The notes beneath the pieces were generated by a model. The model was not told the origin of the DNA. It searched no databases and worked only from the letters and a program-made list of their open reading frames with translations. A stretch of DNA of 37,155 bases from JBGPYB01 sp041493035 (GTDB lineage: Bacteria > Acidobacteriota > Vicinamibacteria > Fen-336). Position 1 is the first letter of the stretch; every line of letters begins with the position of its first letter. Shown here one piece after another: positions 15,083-25,144 of this stretch. Where the stretch lies: the NCBI GenBank assembly GCA_041493035.1, contig JBGPYB010000027.1:1-37155 (forward strand). Reading direction: 5' to 3'. A program made the position numbers and the translations under genes.

Positions 15083-15811
15083 TCATGCGAGCCCCCGGCC
15101 GCCGTCCACCGAGAGGACGTCGCCCGTGGTGTAAGCTCCCCCGACCGTCAGGAACAAGACCGCCTCCACGACCTCCGCGTATCGGCCGAAGCGGCCCAGG
15201 GGGATTCGCCCCAAGAGCCCCTTTTCGGCCCCGGGGCGATCGAGTATCCCCGGTGCCACTGCGTTGACCCGGATCTCCGGTGCGAGGGAGATCGCAAGGC
15301 ATCGCGTCGCCATGATGAGCGCCGCCTTGGAAGCGCAGTATGGCAGATACGACCTCCAGGCCCTTAGCCCACCCAGGCTCGCAACGTTCACGATGGACCC
15401 GCCTCCGCGGCGACGCATGTGGCCCGCGGCCACTTTCGACGCCAGGATCGCTGCCTTCACGTTCACATCGAAGGCTTCGTCGAGAGCCTCCTCGGTGATG
15501 TCCGGCAACGCGACCTTTCTGAAGATTCCGGCGTTGTTCACGAGCACGTCGACGCCCCCGAGGTTCCCGACGGCCGACTCCACGAAGCCCGCGACCTCCC
15601 CCGGTACGCGGGCATCGGCCGGACCGACGAAGACCCTGCGACCCAGCGCTCGAACCGCCTCCGCGGCCGCCATGGCGCCGTCGTGGCTCTGACGATAGGA
15701 GAAGGCGATGTCGGCACCCTCGGCGGCGAGCGCTTCGACCAGGGCACGCCCCAGCCCTCGCCCGCCCCCCGTGATGATCGCGACTTTTCCCTGGAGCCTC
15801 GGGTCGCCCAT
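15083..15811 (-). CDS. Short-chain dehydrogenase/reductase (FabG-like)
   Basis: This classical SDR of 242 residues has the Rossmann nucleotide loop TGGGRGLG (14-21), NNAG (92-95), catalytic S145, Y158 and K162 (YCASK), and the C-terminal GRFGRYAEVVEAVLFL and GDVLSVDGG. An Arg in the loop and another at the end of beta2 (SYRQSH) suggest NADPH. It could be a 3-oxoacyl-ACP reductase or a pteridine or other ketone reductase; substrate is undetermined. An extended -10 (TGCTATACT) precedes it, and GGGAGG lies about 14 bases before the ATG, so it probably also has its own promoter. Confidence 0.85.
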   Translation of the reverse strand: MGDPRLQGKVAIITGGGRGLGRALVEALAAEGADIAFSYRQSHDGAMAAAEAVRALGRRVFVGPADARVPGEVAGFVESAVGNLGGVDVLVNNAGIFRKVALPDITEEALDEAFDVNVKAAILASKVAAGHMRRRGGGSIVNVASLGGLRAWRSYLPYCASKAALIMATRCLAISLAPEIRVNAVAPGILDRPGAEKGLLGRIPLGRFGRYAEVVEAVLFLTVGGAYTTGDVLSVDGGRGLA

Positions 15812-15841
15812 GAAACGGCCGGGGACCTCCCAAACCTCGGG

Positions 15842-15850
15842 AGTATAGCA
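15842..15850 (-). promoter_or_regulatory. Extended -10 promoter of the SDR gene
   Basis: TGCTATACT on the minus strand (TATACT at 15842-15847) lies in the gap between the PilZ and SDR genes. It predicts a transcript start about 24 bases before the SDR ATG. The same nine bases occur upstream of the eight-cysteine protein gene at 26990. No strong -35 is seen. Confidence 0.45.
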
Positions 15851-15853
15851 GGT

Positions 15854-16177
15854 TCAGGCCTCCAGTTCCCCGAGGAAGCGGACCCCCACGCGGGAGACGG
15901 CATCGCTCAGGGACTGCTCGACCCGGCAGACGACCGCCCGAGCCCGGTAGACCGCCTTCCCCCCGAAGTGCTTCCGGAGGGGCGGAGGGAGCGCCACTTG
16001 CACCGTGACTCGGGCGCCGACCACGAGGGTGCATCGCGTCTCGAAGCAGAGACCGCCGCCGCTCACGTTTACGCTGCGGCTGGACTCTGCGAAGGGGGCG
16101 CCGCCCGCTTCGCGGCCACTCACATCCAGCGACAAGTGCAAACCCACCCGCTTCTCGCGCTCGGTGATCCTGACCAT
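15854..16177 (-). CDS. Single-domain PilZ protein, putative c-di-GMP receptor
   Basis: This 107-residue protein consists of one PilZ domain. EREKRVGLHLSLDV gives the N-terminal basic arm with two Arg/Lys positions, and SVNVSGGGLCFET is the D/N-x-S-x-x-G beta motif. ARAVVCRVEQ and SRVGVRFLG complete the barrel. The N-terminal switch is not a textbook RxxxR, so binding is likely but unproven. ATG 16177 has GGGGAG seven bases upstream. It follows the Ser/Thr kinase by 13 bases, linking phosphorylation and second-messenger signalling. Confidence 0.8.
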   Translation of the reverse strand: MVRITEREKRVGLHLSLDVSGREAGGAPFAESSRSVNVSGGGLCFETRCTLVVGARVTVQVALPPPLRKHFGGKAVYRARAVVCRVEQSLSDAVSRVGVRFLGELEA

Positions 16178-16190
16178 GGCGTTCTCCCCT

Positions 16191-17399
16191 TCAGCTCCGT
16201 GCTCCGCGCTCGCGGATGGCTTCGCTTACCCGCGGATCGTCGGGCGCAATCAAGGCCAGCTCCGCGATGGCGCGGCGAGCGTCGTCCTCGGGACGCCCGG
16301 GCGCCGCGCGGGAGAGGAGCACGGCGACGCGCGCCGCGGTTTCGGGGCTGGCGTGCGATCCGCCCTTCGACGCGCGGAGCTGCCGATCCGCCTGCCACTC
16401 GATCTCGGCGGCCTCGTTGCCATCGGGGTCGATGGCCAGGGCCTGGCGTGCGTCGGCAGTGGCCTTCGCGAAGCGCCCGGCTTCGAGGTGCCCCCGGCTC
16501 CGGGCCACGAGGTCGCGAACCGAGCCTCGGGACTCGTCGGCGGGCGCCACCTCGGCCGGCCAGGTCACCGCAGAGCGGGCGCTCGAGCGGCGCAGCGCGC
16601 CGTGGATCTCGCGCAGTTCCGCTCCGACAACCTCCATCGAAGCCGGGCGCAGAAGCGCCTCCTTTCGGAGCATGCGATCAATGATTGCGGCCAGGCGCGT
16701 CGGCGCTTCGGGGTTCAATGTGAGCACGGGGTCCGGAGACTCCGAGATGATCTGATAAAGAACCGAGTGGAGCGTCTTCCCGCGGAAGGGCTTCTGGCAG
16801 GTCAAGAACTCGTAGAACACCGCCCCCGAAGAGAAGATGTCCGTGCGGTGATCGAGAGAGCGTCCCATGGCCTGCTCGGGCGACATGTAGTCGGGGGTCC
16901 CGAGGATGACGCCACGCCGCGTGATCGTCTCTCGCGTCGCCATCCGAGCGAGGCCGAAATCGAGGAGCTTCACGCGTCCGACCCCGGTCACGATGATATT
17001 GGCGGGTTTGACGTCTCGGTGAACGACTCCTCGCGAATGGGCGTAGCCGACGCCGTCACAGATCTCCGCCATGATCCGGACCTTCTCGGGAAGGCCGATC
17101 GCCCGCGTCTCGATGAGAGCTCGCAGGTCCTCGCCGTCCAGAAGCTCCATCGCCATGTAGGCGCGGCCGTCGGCCTCTCCGAGGTCGTAGACCGACACGA
17201 TGTGGGGATGGCTGAGGCGGCCGATGGCCTCGGCCTCCCGTTTGAACCGTTGGTGGAGCTCGTCGTCGTCCCCGATCTCCGTGGAGAGCATCTTGAGCGC
17301 CACCACGCGCCCGAGCGAGCGATCGCGGGCGCGATAGACGACGCCCATGGCGCCTTCGCCCAACTTGTCGAGGATCTCGTACCGGCCGATGGTGGCCAT
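16191..17399 (-). CDS. Soluble Hanks-type Ser/Thr protein kinase with C-terminal helical (TPR-like) region
   Basis: This 402-residue kinase has an N-terminal catalytic domain (about 5-265): glycine loop LGEGAMG (13-19), ATP lysine K36, HRDVKPAN with D129, D147-F-G149 and GTPDYMSPEQ in the activation segment. The C-terminal region is Ala-rich and helical (ARSRGHLEAGRFAKATADAR and a second repeat around residues 360-395), consistent with TPR-type repeats. No membrane helix is seen, unlike PknB-type receptor kinases, so it is probably cytoplasmic. It is 15 bases downstream of its likely partner phosphatase and 13 bases upstream of the PilZ gene. Confidence 0.92.
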   Translation of the reverse strand: MATIGRYEILDKLGEGAMGVVYRARDRSLGRVVALKMLSTEIGDDDELHQRFKREAEAIGRLSHPHIVSVYDLGEADGRAYMAMELLDGEDLRALIETRAIGLPEKVRIMAEICDGVGYAHSRGVVHRDVKPANIIVTGVGRVKLLDFGLARMATRETITRRGVILGTPDYMSPEQAMGRSLDHRTDIFSSGAVFYEFLTCQKPFRGKTLHSVLYQIISESPDPVLTLNPEAPTRLAAIIDRMLRKEALLRPASMEVVGAELREIHGALRRSSARSAVTWPAEVAPADESRGSVRDLVARSRGHLEAGRFAKATADARQALAIDPDGNEAAEIEWQADRQLRASKGGSHASPETAARVAVLLSRAAPGRPEDDARRAIAELALIAPDDPRVSEAIRERGARS

Positions 17400-17414
17400 G
17401 CCGGCGCGGGGCCG

Positions 17415-18176
17415 CTACGCCGTGTAGCGTGCCAGGACGACCGACACGTTGTCCTTGCCGCCGGCCTCGTTTGCGGCCTCGATGAGACGGGACGCACCGT
17501 CCTCGAGAGAGACCGGAGCCGGAGTCAGGACCGCGAGGATCTTCTGGTCGTTGAGCATCCCGTGGAGGCCGTCGGAGCAGATGAGGGCGATGTCACCGGC
17601 GGCGAGCTTGTGCTCGACCACGTCGATCTCGATGTCCTCTTTCGCCCCTACGGCCTTGGTGATGACGTTCCGCAGGGGATGCCGCTCGATCTCCTCAGCG
17701 GCCAGGATCCCTTCGGCCCACGCGGCCGATACCCAGGAATCGTCTCGCGTGATCTGGCGTAGCGCCCCCGCCGACAGGACGTAGCACCGGCTGTCCCCGG
17801 CGGAACCCACGGTCAGCAGGTTCTCGCTCATGAGGGCCGCCACGGCCGTGGTCCCCATCCCGGTGTAGTCCTCGCGGTTGTCTGCGGCCTTGAAGACCTT
17901 CTTGTTCGCCAGCTTGATGGCCGTCTTGATCCGGTTGCCGTCGAAGGAGAGGTTGACGTCGAGGCCGTAGGGCCAGGTGATCTCCTTCTCCTTGTAACTC
18001 CTCCGGATGAAGGCCCCGAGTGTCTCGATGGCCATCTTGGAGGCCACCTCGCCGGCGTTGTGGCCGCCCATGCCGTCGCACACGGCGAAGAGGCTCGCCT
18101 CGGTGTCGACTAGGAAATTGTCCTCGTTCAGCTTGCGACGGCGTCCGACGTCCGTCTGGCCAAAGGCCTCGACCAT
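17415..18176 (-). CDS. PP2C-family protein phosphatase
   Basis: This Mg/Mn-dependent Ser/Thr phosphatase of 253 residues has NED (17-19), the metal motif CDGMGGHN with D34, GMGTTAVAAL, GSAGDSRCYVL, SDGLHGML and the terminal GGKDNVSVV. An insertion of about 35 residues after the first motifs (around ITWPYGLDVNLSFDGN) is longer than in minimal PP2Cs. It probably reverses the kinase encoded next. ATG 18176 is supported by GGGAG eight bases upstream. The gene follows pdxJ by 43 bases, and a TAGTAT -10-like box lies in that gap. Confidence 0.93.
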   Translation of the reverse strand: MVEAFGQTDVGRRRKLNEDNFLVDTEASLFAVCDGMGGHNAGEVASKMAIETLGAFIRRSYKEKEITWPYGLDVNLSFDGNRIKTAIKLANKKVFKAADNREDYTGMGTTAVAALMSENLLTVGSAGDSRCYVLSAGALRQITRDDSWVSAAWAEGILAAEEIERHPLRNVITKAVGAKEDIEIDVVEHKLAAGDIALICSDGLHGMLNDQKILAVLTPAPVSLEDGASRLIEAANEAGGKDNVSVVLARYTA

Positions 18177-18219
18177 CGAGCTACTCCCGGTCTCTTGGGG
18201 AAAGGTGACGCCAAGGATA

Positions 18220-18939
18220 CTACCGCCCGCCGATGGCGTCCACCATCTCGCGGACGGCGCGCTCCATCCCGACGAGCACGGCGCGAGCCACGATGTTGTG
18301 ACCGATGTTGAGCTCGCCCATCTCGGGCAAGCTGGCGATAGGCCGGACGTTCCGATAGGTGAGGCCGTGCCCCGCGTGAACGTCGAGACCCAGCTTCCGG
18401 CCGAAGCGGAGAGCGTCGGCGACCTTGCGGACAGCGGCCTCGCGGCCGCGGTCGTCGGGGGCTTCGGCGTAGGCGGCCGTGTTGATCTCGACGGCATGGG
18501 CGTCGATCCTGTGAGCTTCCTTCACTTGCTCGAGGTCCGGATCCACGAAGAGGCTCACGCGAATGCCGCCGTCTCTGAGCGTCCGCACGACGGGTTTGAG
18601 TTGGACGCTGTTGAGGACGGCGTCCAAGCCGCCTAGAGTGGTCAGCTCTTCGCGTCGCTCCGGAACGAGCGTCGCCTGGTCGGGCTTCACGGTGAGGGCG
18701 ATCCGGACCATCTCCTGGGTCGCCGCCATCTCGACGTTCAGGCAGGTCTTCACGACCCGGCGAAGGATCTCCACGTCGCGGTCCTGGATGTGGCGCCGGT
18801 CGGATCGCAGGTGGACGGTGATCCCGTCGGCGCCGCCGAGCTCCGCGAGCATCGCCGCGTGTACCGGATCGGGCTCGGTGGCGCGGCGCGCCTGGCGTAC
18901 GGTCGCCACATGGTCGATGTTGACGCCGAGGCGGGCCAT
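18220..18939 (-). CDS. pdxJ: Pyridoxine 5'-phosphate synthase
   Basis: PdxJ condenses 1-deoxyxylulose 5-phosphate with 3-amino-1-hydroxyacetone 1-phosphate to pyridoxine 5'-phosphate. The 239-residue TIM barrel starts MARLGVNIDHVATVRQAR and keeps DGITVHLRSDRRHI, LNVEMAAT, VEINTAAYAEA, VHAGHGLTY and LNIGHNIVARAV. ATG 18939 gives the conserved N-terminus, and a TAGACT -10 ends seven bases before it, again a leaderless arrangement. It is separated from glmM by 87 bases and probably starts a new transcript that runs into PP2C and the kinase. Confidence 0.96.
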   Translation of the reverse strand: MARLGVNIDHVATVRQARRATEPDPVHAAMLAELGGADGITVHLRSDRRHIQDRDVEILRRVVKTCLNVEMAATQEMVRIALTVKPDQATLVPERREELTTLGGLDAVLNSVQLKPVVRTLRDGGIRVSLFVDPDLEQVKEAHRIDAHAVEINTAAYAEAPDDRGREAAVRKVADALRFGRKLGLDVHAGHGLTYRNVRPIASLPEMGELNIGHNIVARAVLVGMERAVREMVDAIGGR

Positions 18940-18946
18940 GGGAATG

Positions 18947-18952
18947 AGTCTA
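18947..18952 (-). promoter_or_regulatory. Predicted -10 element of pdxJ
   Basis: TAGACT on the minus strand lies seven bases before the pdxJ ATG, in the 87-base gap after glmM. The -35 is not clear. A leaderless transcript is predicted. Confidence 0.45.
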
Positions 18953-19026
18953 CACCGGAGCCAACGAGGCATAGCGAGCCGGGATGCATCGGCGTTCGAC
19001 TGCAACCGTATTTCCGGACCCGGGCC

Positions 19027-20388
19027 CTAAGCCGCCGGGATGTCCTGGCGCGCCGCCTCGGCGAGCTCCTTGGCCCAGGCGCGGATGCGCTCTTCATCGG
19101 GGCCCTCGATCATGATGCGGAGCTTCGGCTCGGTCCCGCTCCAGCGGACCAGGACGCGCCCCTCGCGAGCGAGGGATGCCTGCACGCGCTCGGTCTCGTG
19201 GGCGAGGTGCTTCATCTGATCAAGGGGGCGGCGCGCGGAGAGGGTCACGTTTTCGAGAACCTGGGGTACGCGCTCGATGGCCTCGCGGGCCAGCTCCGAG
19301 AGAGGCTTCCCGGTCCGCATCATGAGGGCCAGGACCTGGAGCGCTCCCACGATCCCGTCCCCCGTCGAGGCGTGGTCCAGGAAGATCAGGTGTCCCGATT
19401 GCTCGCCCCCGAGGTTGAACCCTCCCTGACGCATCGCTTCCACGACGTAGCGGTCCCCGACGGGCGTACGCACCAGACGGGCGCCCTGCGCTTCCAGGGC
19501 ACGCTCGAGGCCGAGGTTGCTCATGACGGTCGCGACGACGGTCGCGCTCCGAAGCTCGCCGTCGCGGATCATCCGGGTCGCACACATGGCCATGACGGCG
19601 TCGCCGTCCACGACCTCGCCCCTCTCATCGACGACGATCACGCGGTCGGCGTCCCCGTCGAGGGCGATGCCGATGGCGGCGCCGCGGATCAGGACCTCGC
19701 TCCTGACGTGGGCCGGGTGCATGGCGCCCACATCCTTGTTGATGTTTATGCCGCTCGGCCGGACGCCGATGGCTGTGACGCGGGCGCCCAGCTCCTGGAA
19801 GACGAGGGGTGCCACTCGATAGGCAGCGCCATGGGCGGCATCGATGACGACCTTCACGCCCTCCAGGGTGAGGTCACGGGGGAAGGTCGTCTTGGCGAAG
19901 ACCACGTATCGGCCCCGGGCGTCCTCCAGCTTCTCGGCGCGGCCGATCACCTTGCCGGTCTTGCGCGGGCCGAGGAGGGCCGGATCGCTCATCAGCCGCT
20001 CGATCTCGATCTCGGCGTCGTCGGCGAGCTTGAAGCCATCGCCGCCGAAGACCTTGATTCCGTTGTCGCCGTAAGGATTGTGGCTCGCGCTGATCACGAT
20101 GCCGGCGTCGGCGCGCATGCTCACGGTGAGGTGAGCCACCGCCGGTGTGGGGATGGGGCCGCAGAGGATGACGCGCCCTCCCATCGAACAGATTCCCGAG
20201 GCCAGCGCCGTTTCGATCATGTAGCCCGACAGACGCGTGTCCTTCCCCAAGATGATTCTGGGGGCGCGACGCTTCCCGCGTCCCGCGACGAAAGCAACCG
20301 CTCGCCCGAGCTGCAGCGCCAGCTCGGGCGTCATGGGCGCCTCGTTGGCGACACCACGTATCCCGTCGGTTCCGAAAAGCTCCCGCAT
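19027..20388 (-). CDS. glmM: Phosphoglucosamine mutase
   Basis: GlmM converts glucosamine-6-phosphate to glucosamine-1-phosphate for UDP-GlcNAc and hence peptidoglycan and LPS. The 453-residue protein has the family start MRELFGTDGIRG, the phosphoserine loop ISASHNPYGDNG with S102, the Mg loop DGDADR, the substrate loop GEQSGH and the phosphate-binding RWSGTEPKLRIM. It is last in cdaA-cdaR-glmM, three bases after cdaR with AAAGGA before the ATG. In Firmicutes CdaA, CdaR and GlmM physically interact and GlmM inhibits the cyclase; the same gene order suggests the same control here. Confidence 0.97.
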   Translation of the reverse strand: MRELFGTDGIRGVANEAPMTPELALQLGRAVAFVAGRGKRRAPRIILGKDTRLSGYMIETALASGICSMGGRVILCGPIPTPAVAHLTVSMRADAGIVISASHNPYGDNGIKVFGGDGFKLADDAEIEIERLMSDPALLGPRKTGKVIGRAEKLEDARGRYVVFAKTTFPRDLTLEGVKVVIDAAHGAAYRVAPLVFQELGARVTAIGVRPSGININKDVGAMHPAHVRSEVLIRGAAIGIALDGDADRVIVVDERGEVVDGDAVMAMCATRMIRDGELRSATVVATVMSNLGLERALEAQGARLVRTPVGDRYVVEAMRQGGFNLGGEQSGHLIFLDHASTGDGIVGALQVLALMMRTGKPLSELAREAIERVPQVLENVTLSARRPLDQMKHLAHETERVQASLAREGRVLVRWSGTEPKLRIMIEGPDEERIRAWAKELAEAARQDIPAA

Positions 20389-20391
20389 CTT

Positions 20392-21309
20392 CTATCCTTT
20401 CCTGCGCAACGTCGGCCTGGCCTGCACCTCTTGAGGCTCCACGGTCTCGACCCTCACACCGGCCTGGCCGGGGAGGATCTCGACGGCCACGCGGGTGCTC
20501 CCCGCAGATTCAAGCGTTGTCACGTCGACGTAGGGTTTCACGTCGGCCGCCGAGATGCGACGCAGCGCCGAGACGGGCCCCGCGAGGACGACGCGAACAC
20601 TTCCCGGACGCACCGCCGCCGCGCCGCCCCTCACCGCCACAGGGAGATCGTCGAAAGCCTTCTTCTCCTCGACCTCCCGCACGCGAGCGGTGACATGGAC
20701 CCGGGGCGACCCGAGGATCCGGAGGACGGGATCCTCGAGGCCCAGGTTGCGGTCGCCTGCCACCGCCACCGAGGCCCCTTCGATCGAGACAGGTTCCGTG
20801 AAGGCGCTCTCGACCTCCTGGACGCGGCTCCTGGGCCCGGCGATGCGAACCTCCGCAGGTTGGCTCGTGACCTCGGCCACCTCATGGCCCGGCGCCGGGC
20901 GGCCCACGAGTCGGGGGTGGATCGGCACCGATTTTTGGAGCGTCTGCTCGAAATTGAGGGTCAGGATGGCAGGGTTGATCTTCACTACCTTCACGCCGAA
21001 GGGAACGCGCATGGACTCGGGCGTCAAGTGAACGATCCGCTCCCCTTCTCCCGCTCCGGCCAGATCGATCTGCGCCGAGACCTCTCCCGACGCAAGGGCG
21101 TGAATGATCCCCGGAGATGCGCGCAATCGCACCTCGACGGAGTTGGCCGGGTCCCCGACAAGCTCCAGGTCCCTGGGAAAGTTCTGCATTTCCACCGGCA
21201 CGGACAGGCCTATCTCCGACGTCGTCTCGCCTGCGATCACGAACCAGAGGCCGATCGCGAGGGCCAGACTCACTCCCTTCAGCGCCAGGTTCTCCGTCAG
21301 AAAACGCAT
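20392..21309 (-). CDS. cdaR: YbbR-domain protein, c-di-AMP cyclase regulator CdaR
   Basis: This 305-residue protein has one N-terminal membrane helix (about 9-26, LALKGVSLALAIGLWFVIA) and at least three YbbR-type repeats outside the membrane. Examples are FPRDLELVGDPANSVEVRLR, the stretch with VKINPAILTLNFEQTLQK, and AFDDLPVAVRG with AAVRPGSVRVVLAGP. YbbR/CdaR proteins bind and modulate CdaA. The ATG at 21309 follows the cdaA stop by four bases and gives the correct anchor. Sequence similarity in this family is low, so identity rests on the repeat pattern plus context. Confidence 0.88.
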   Translation of the reverse strand: MRFLTENLALKGVSLALAIGLWFVIAGETTSEIGLSVPVEMQNFPRDLELVGDPANSVEVRLRASPGIIHALASGEVSAQIDLAGAGEGERIVHLTPESMRVPFGVKVVKINPAILTLNFEQTLQKSVPIHPRLVGRPAPGHEVAEVTSQPAEVRIAGPRSRVQEVESAFTEPVSIEGASVAVAGDRNLGLEDPVLRILGSPRVHVTARVREVEEKKAFDDLPVAVRGGAAAVRPGSVRVVLAGPVSALRRISAADVKPYVDVTTLESAGSTRVAVEILPGQAGVRVETVEPQEVQARPTLRRKG

Positions 21310-21313
21310 GGCG

Positions 21314-22147
21314 TCAATTCTCCCGCGTCGTCCGGCCTTCCCGAGCCCCCTCAAGCCTGTCGCCGGACTCCTCCACTTCCAGGGCCTCCAGAAGCGCCTG
21401 CTTCAGGGTACGGGCGTCCAGCTCGCGGCGGATGCGGCCACCGCTGACGAGGGAGATGATCCCCGTCTCCTCCGAAACGACGACGGCCAGCGCGTCGGTG
21501 TCCTCCGTAACGCCGATGGCCGCTCGGTGGCGGCTCCCCAGAGTCCGGGACAGCTCGGGATTCACCGTGAGGGGCAGGAAGCATGCGGCGGCAGCCACGC
21601 GATTTCCCTGGACCACGACGGCCCCATCGTGGAGCGGCGTCCCGGGATTGAAGATGCTGATGAGCAGGTCGTACGTCAGGACCGCGTCCAGGGCGATCCC
21701 TGTTTCGATGTAGCTTCGGAGCCCCATCTCACGCTCGATCACGACGATCGCCCCGGTGCGGTTGGACGCGAGGGTCGTGGACGCGAGGACGACCTCGTCG
21801 ATCACCTCCTCGGTCTTCTGAGTGGAGAAAGCGCCCAGGAGGGGAGTCTTGCCGAGGTGGGCCAGGACCTTCCGGATCTCGGACTGGAAGACCACAAAGA
21901 TGCCGAAGACGAGGTATGGCAGGAATGTGCGGAGGAGCCAGTTCACCGTCTCGAGATCGAACCACTTGGACGTCCAGTAGAGGATCACCAGGACGAGGCC
22001 TCCCAGGGCCATCTGGACGGCGTGAGTGCCGCGGATGAAGAGGAGAAGCTGGTAGATGATGACCGCCACGAGGAGGATGTCCAGAACGTCGAGCCAGGAG
22101 AGATCCACCGATTGAAGGAAGGCGAGGAGGCGTGGAGAGTGGAACAT
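21314..22147 (-). CDS. cdaA: Diadenylate cyclase CdaA (membrane DAC protein)
   Basis: CdaA makes cyclic di-AMP from two ATP. The 277-residue protein has three N-terminal membrane helices (about residues 20-38, 43-60 and 74-88), a short linker, and a DAC domain with the two diagnostic motifs DGA (174-176, TPLHDGAVVV) and RHR (206-208, GSRHRAAIG). The length is normal. ATG 22147 overlaps the folP stop as TGATG; a GTG one codon earlier (22150) is the alternative. No c-di-AMP phosphodiesterase or receptor is encoded in the window. Confidence 0.95.
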   Translation of the reverse strand: MFHSPRLLAFLQSVDLSWLDVLDILLVAVIIYQLLLFIRGTHAVQMALGGLVLVILYWTSKWFDLETVNWLLRTFLPYLVFGIFVVFQSEIRKVLAHLGKTPLLGAFSTQKTEEVIDEVVLASTTLASNRTGAIVVIEREMGLRSYIETGIALDAVLTYDLLISIFNPGTPLHDGAVVVQGNRVAAAACFLPLTVNPELSRTLGSRHRAAIGVTEDTDALAVVVSEETGIISLVSGGRIRRELDARTLKQALLEALEVEESGDRLEGAREGRTTREN

Positions 22148-23013
22148 CACGCCTCGCCGAGAATCGCGTCGCAGACGCGCGCCACCTGAACCATCTCCCC
22201 CACATCGTGAACGCGCACGATGTGGGCGCCCCCCAGTATGCTCGCAGCCACGGCGGCGGCCGTCCCCATCAAGCGCTCCCCCGCCGGCAGCTCGAGGAGT
22301 TTGCCGATGAAGCCCTTCCTGGAGGCCCCGACGAGGACCGGTCGGTCCAGGGCCTGCATCTCAGGAAGGCGGCGCAAGACGGCGAGGCTGTGGCTTCGGT
22401 TCTTTGCGAAGCCGATGCCGGGGTCCACGATGGTCTGCTCGGTCGAAATCCCGGCTCGCTCTCCGCCGGCAAGGGCGCCGCGAAGCTCGGAGATCACCTC
22501 GTCCATCACGTCGCCGTACCGCGGCTCGTGGTGCATGGTCGCAAAGTCGCCGCGCATGTGCATCACCACCGCGGGAACGCGGCGGGCGGCCACGAGGGGA
22601 GCCATGGCGCCGTCGAAGCGGAAGCCGCTCACGTCGTTGATCATGTCAGCTCCGGCGTCGAGGGCGTCGCGGGCGACATCGGCCTTGGTCGTGTCCACCG
22701 AAACGAGCCCGCCTCCACGCTTCCGCAGGCCCTCGATCACCGGCACCACCCGGTGGCGCTCCACCGACGCGTCCACCGGTTCGCTTCCGGGGCGCGTCGA
22801 TTCGCCGCCGACGTCGACCACGTCGGCTCCGGCGTCGAAGAGAGCCATCCCCCGGGCTATGGCGGCCGCAACGTCCGGGGAGGCCCCCCCGTCGGAAAAG
22901 GAATCCGGGGTCACGTTCAGGATCCCCATGATCCACGTCTTCGGCCCGAGGACTTCTTCGCGCCCTCGGATCGCGAGTCGGTAGCGCCGCCTCGTCGTGA
23001 TCGACGCCAACAT
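22147..23013 (-). CDS. folP: Dihydropteroate synthase
   Basis: FolP joins p-aminobenzoate to hydroxymethyl-dihydropterin pyrophosphate in folate synthesis. The 288-residue TIM barrel shows IMGILNVTPDSFSDGG, DVGGESTRPGSEPV, VSVDTTKADVA, MINDVSG, VVMHMRG, DPGIGFAK and VGASRKGFIG. ATG 23013 has GGGGGA at good distance and is preferred to the TTG at 23025. The space between ftsH and folP holds two strong hairpins. folP may therefore be expressed at a different level from ftsH or from its own promoter, which I could not identify. Confidence 0.96.
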   Translation of the reverse strand: MLASITTRRRYRLAIRGREEVLGPKTWIMGILNVTPDSFSDGGASPDVAAAIARGMALFDAGADVVDVGGESTRPGSEPVDASVERHRVVPVIEGLRKRGGGLVSVDTTKADVARDALDAGADMINDVSGFRFDGAMAPLVAARRVPAVVMHMRGDFATMHHEPRYGDVMDEVISELRGALAGGERAGISTEQTIVDPGIGFAKNRSHSLAVLRRLPEMQALDRPVLVGASRKGFIGKLLELPAGERLMGTAAAVAASILGGAHIVRVHDVGEMVQVARVCDAILGEA

Positions 23014-23105
23014 CGAGTCCCCCAAGAGCCTCGCTCGACGAGCGGTTGACGTTGGACCTTCAATGCCCGAATGTCGGCGGTCATGCCTCCCACCGGGTAC
23101 GGGCT

Positions 23106-23140
23106 GCGTACGAAGCGCGATTCACTCGCGCTTCGTACGC
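23106..23140 (-). repeat. 15-bp perfect inverted repeat between ftsH and folP
   Basis: GCGTACGAAGCGCGA and its exact complement flank a five-base loop (TTCAC on the plus strand, GTGAA in the minus-strand transcript). It is one of two tandem hairpins between the ftsH stop and the folP start. No poly-U follows it on either strand. It may be a REP-like element, a processing site or part of a terminator. Confidence 0.75.
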
Positions 23141-23150
23141 GGGGGTTTTC

Positions 23151-23176
23151 AAGGGGGCGCGACGCAGCGCCCCCTT
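23151..23176 (-). terminator. GC-rich hairpin after ftsH, possible terminator or attenuator
   Basis: AAGGGGGCGC pairs with GCGCCCCCTT around a six-base loop, seven bases beyond the ftsH stop. The minus-strand transcript continues GAAAACCCCC, not a U-run. Strong intrinsic termination is therefore uncertain, but partial termination or 3'-end protection of the ftsH mRNA is plausible. Confidence 0.5.
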
Positions 23177-23182
23177 GCTCAC

Positions 23183-25099
<1,917 letters not shown>

Positions 25100-25144
25100 T
25101 TTCTAAGGCCTCCGGAGCGGCTCACGCCGCCCTTGGTTCCCACG

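Noticed and set aside
15030..16034. A 334-codon minus-strand frame overlapping the SDR and PilZ genes
   Set aside because: Its product is low-complexity Arg/Gly/Pro, and the overlapping frames give complete SDR and PilZ proteins.
18790..21447. An open frame of 885 codons on the plus strand
   Set aside because: It is exactly antisense to pdxJ, glmM and cdaR, is rich in His, Asp, Gly and Arg with no domain, and reflects GC-rich codon bias of the real genes.
23106..23176. Reading the tandem hairpins as a CRISPR array
   Set aside because: The two stems differ in sequence and there are no repeated direct units or regular spacers.
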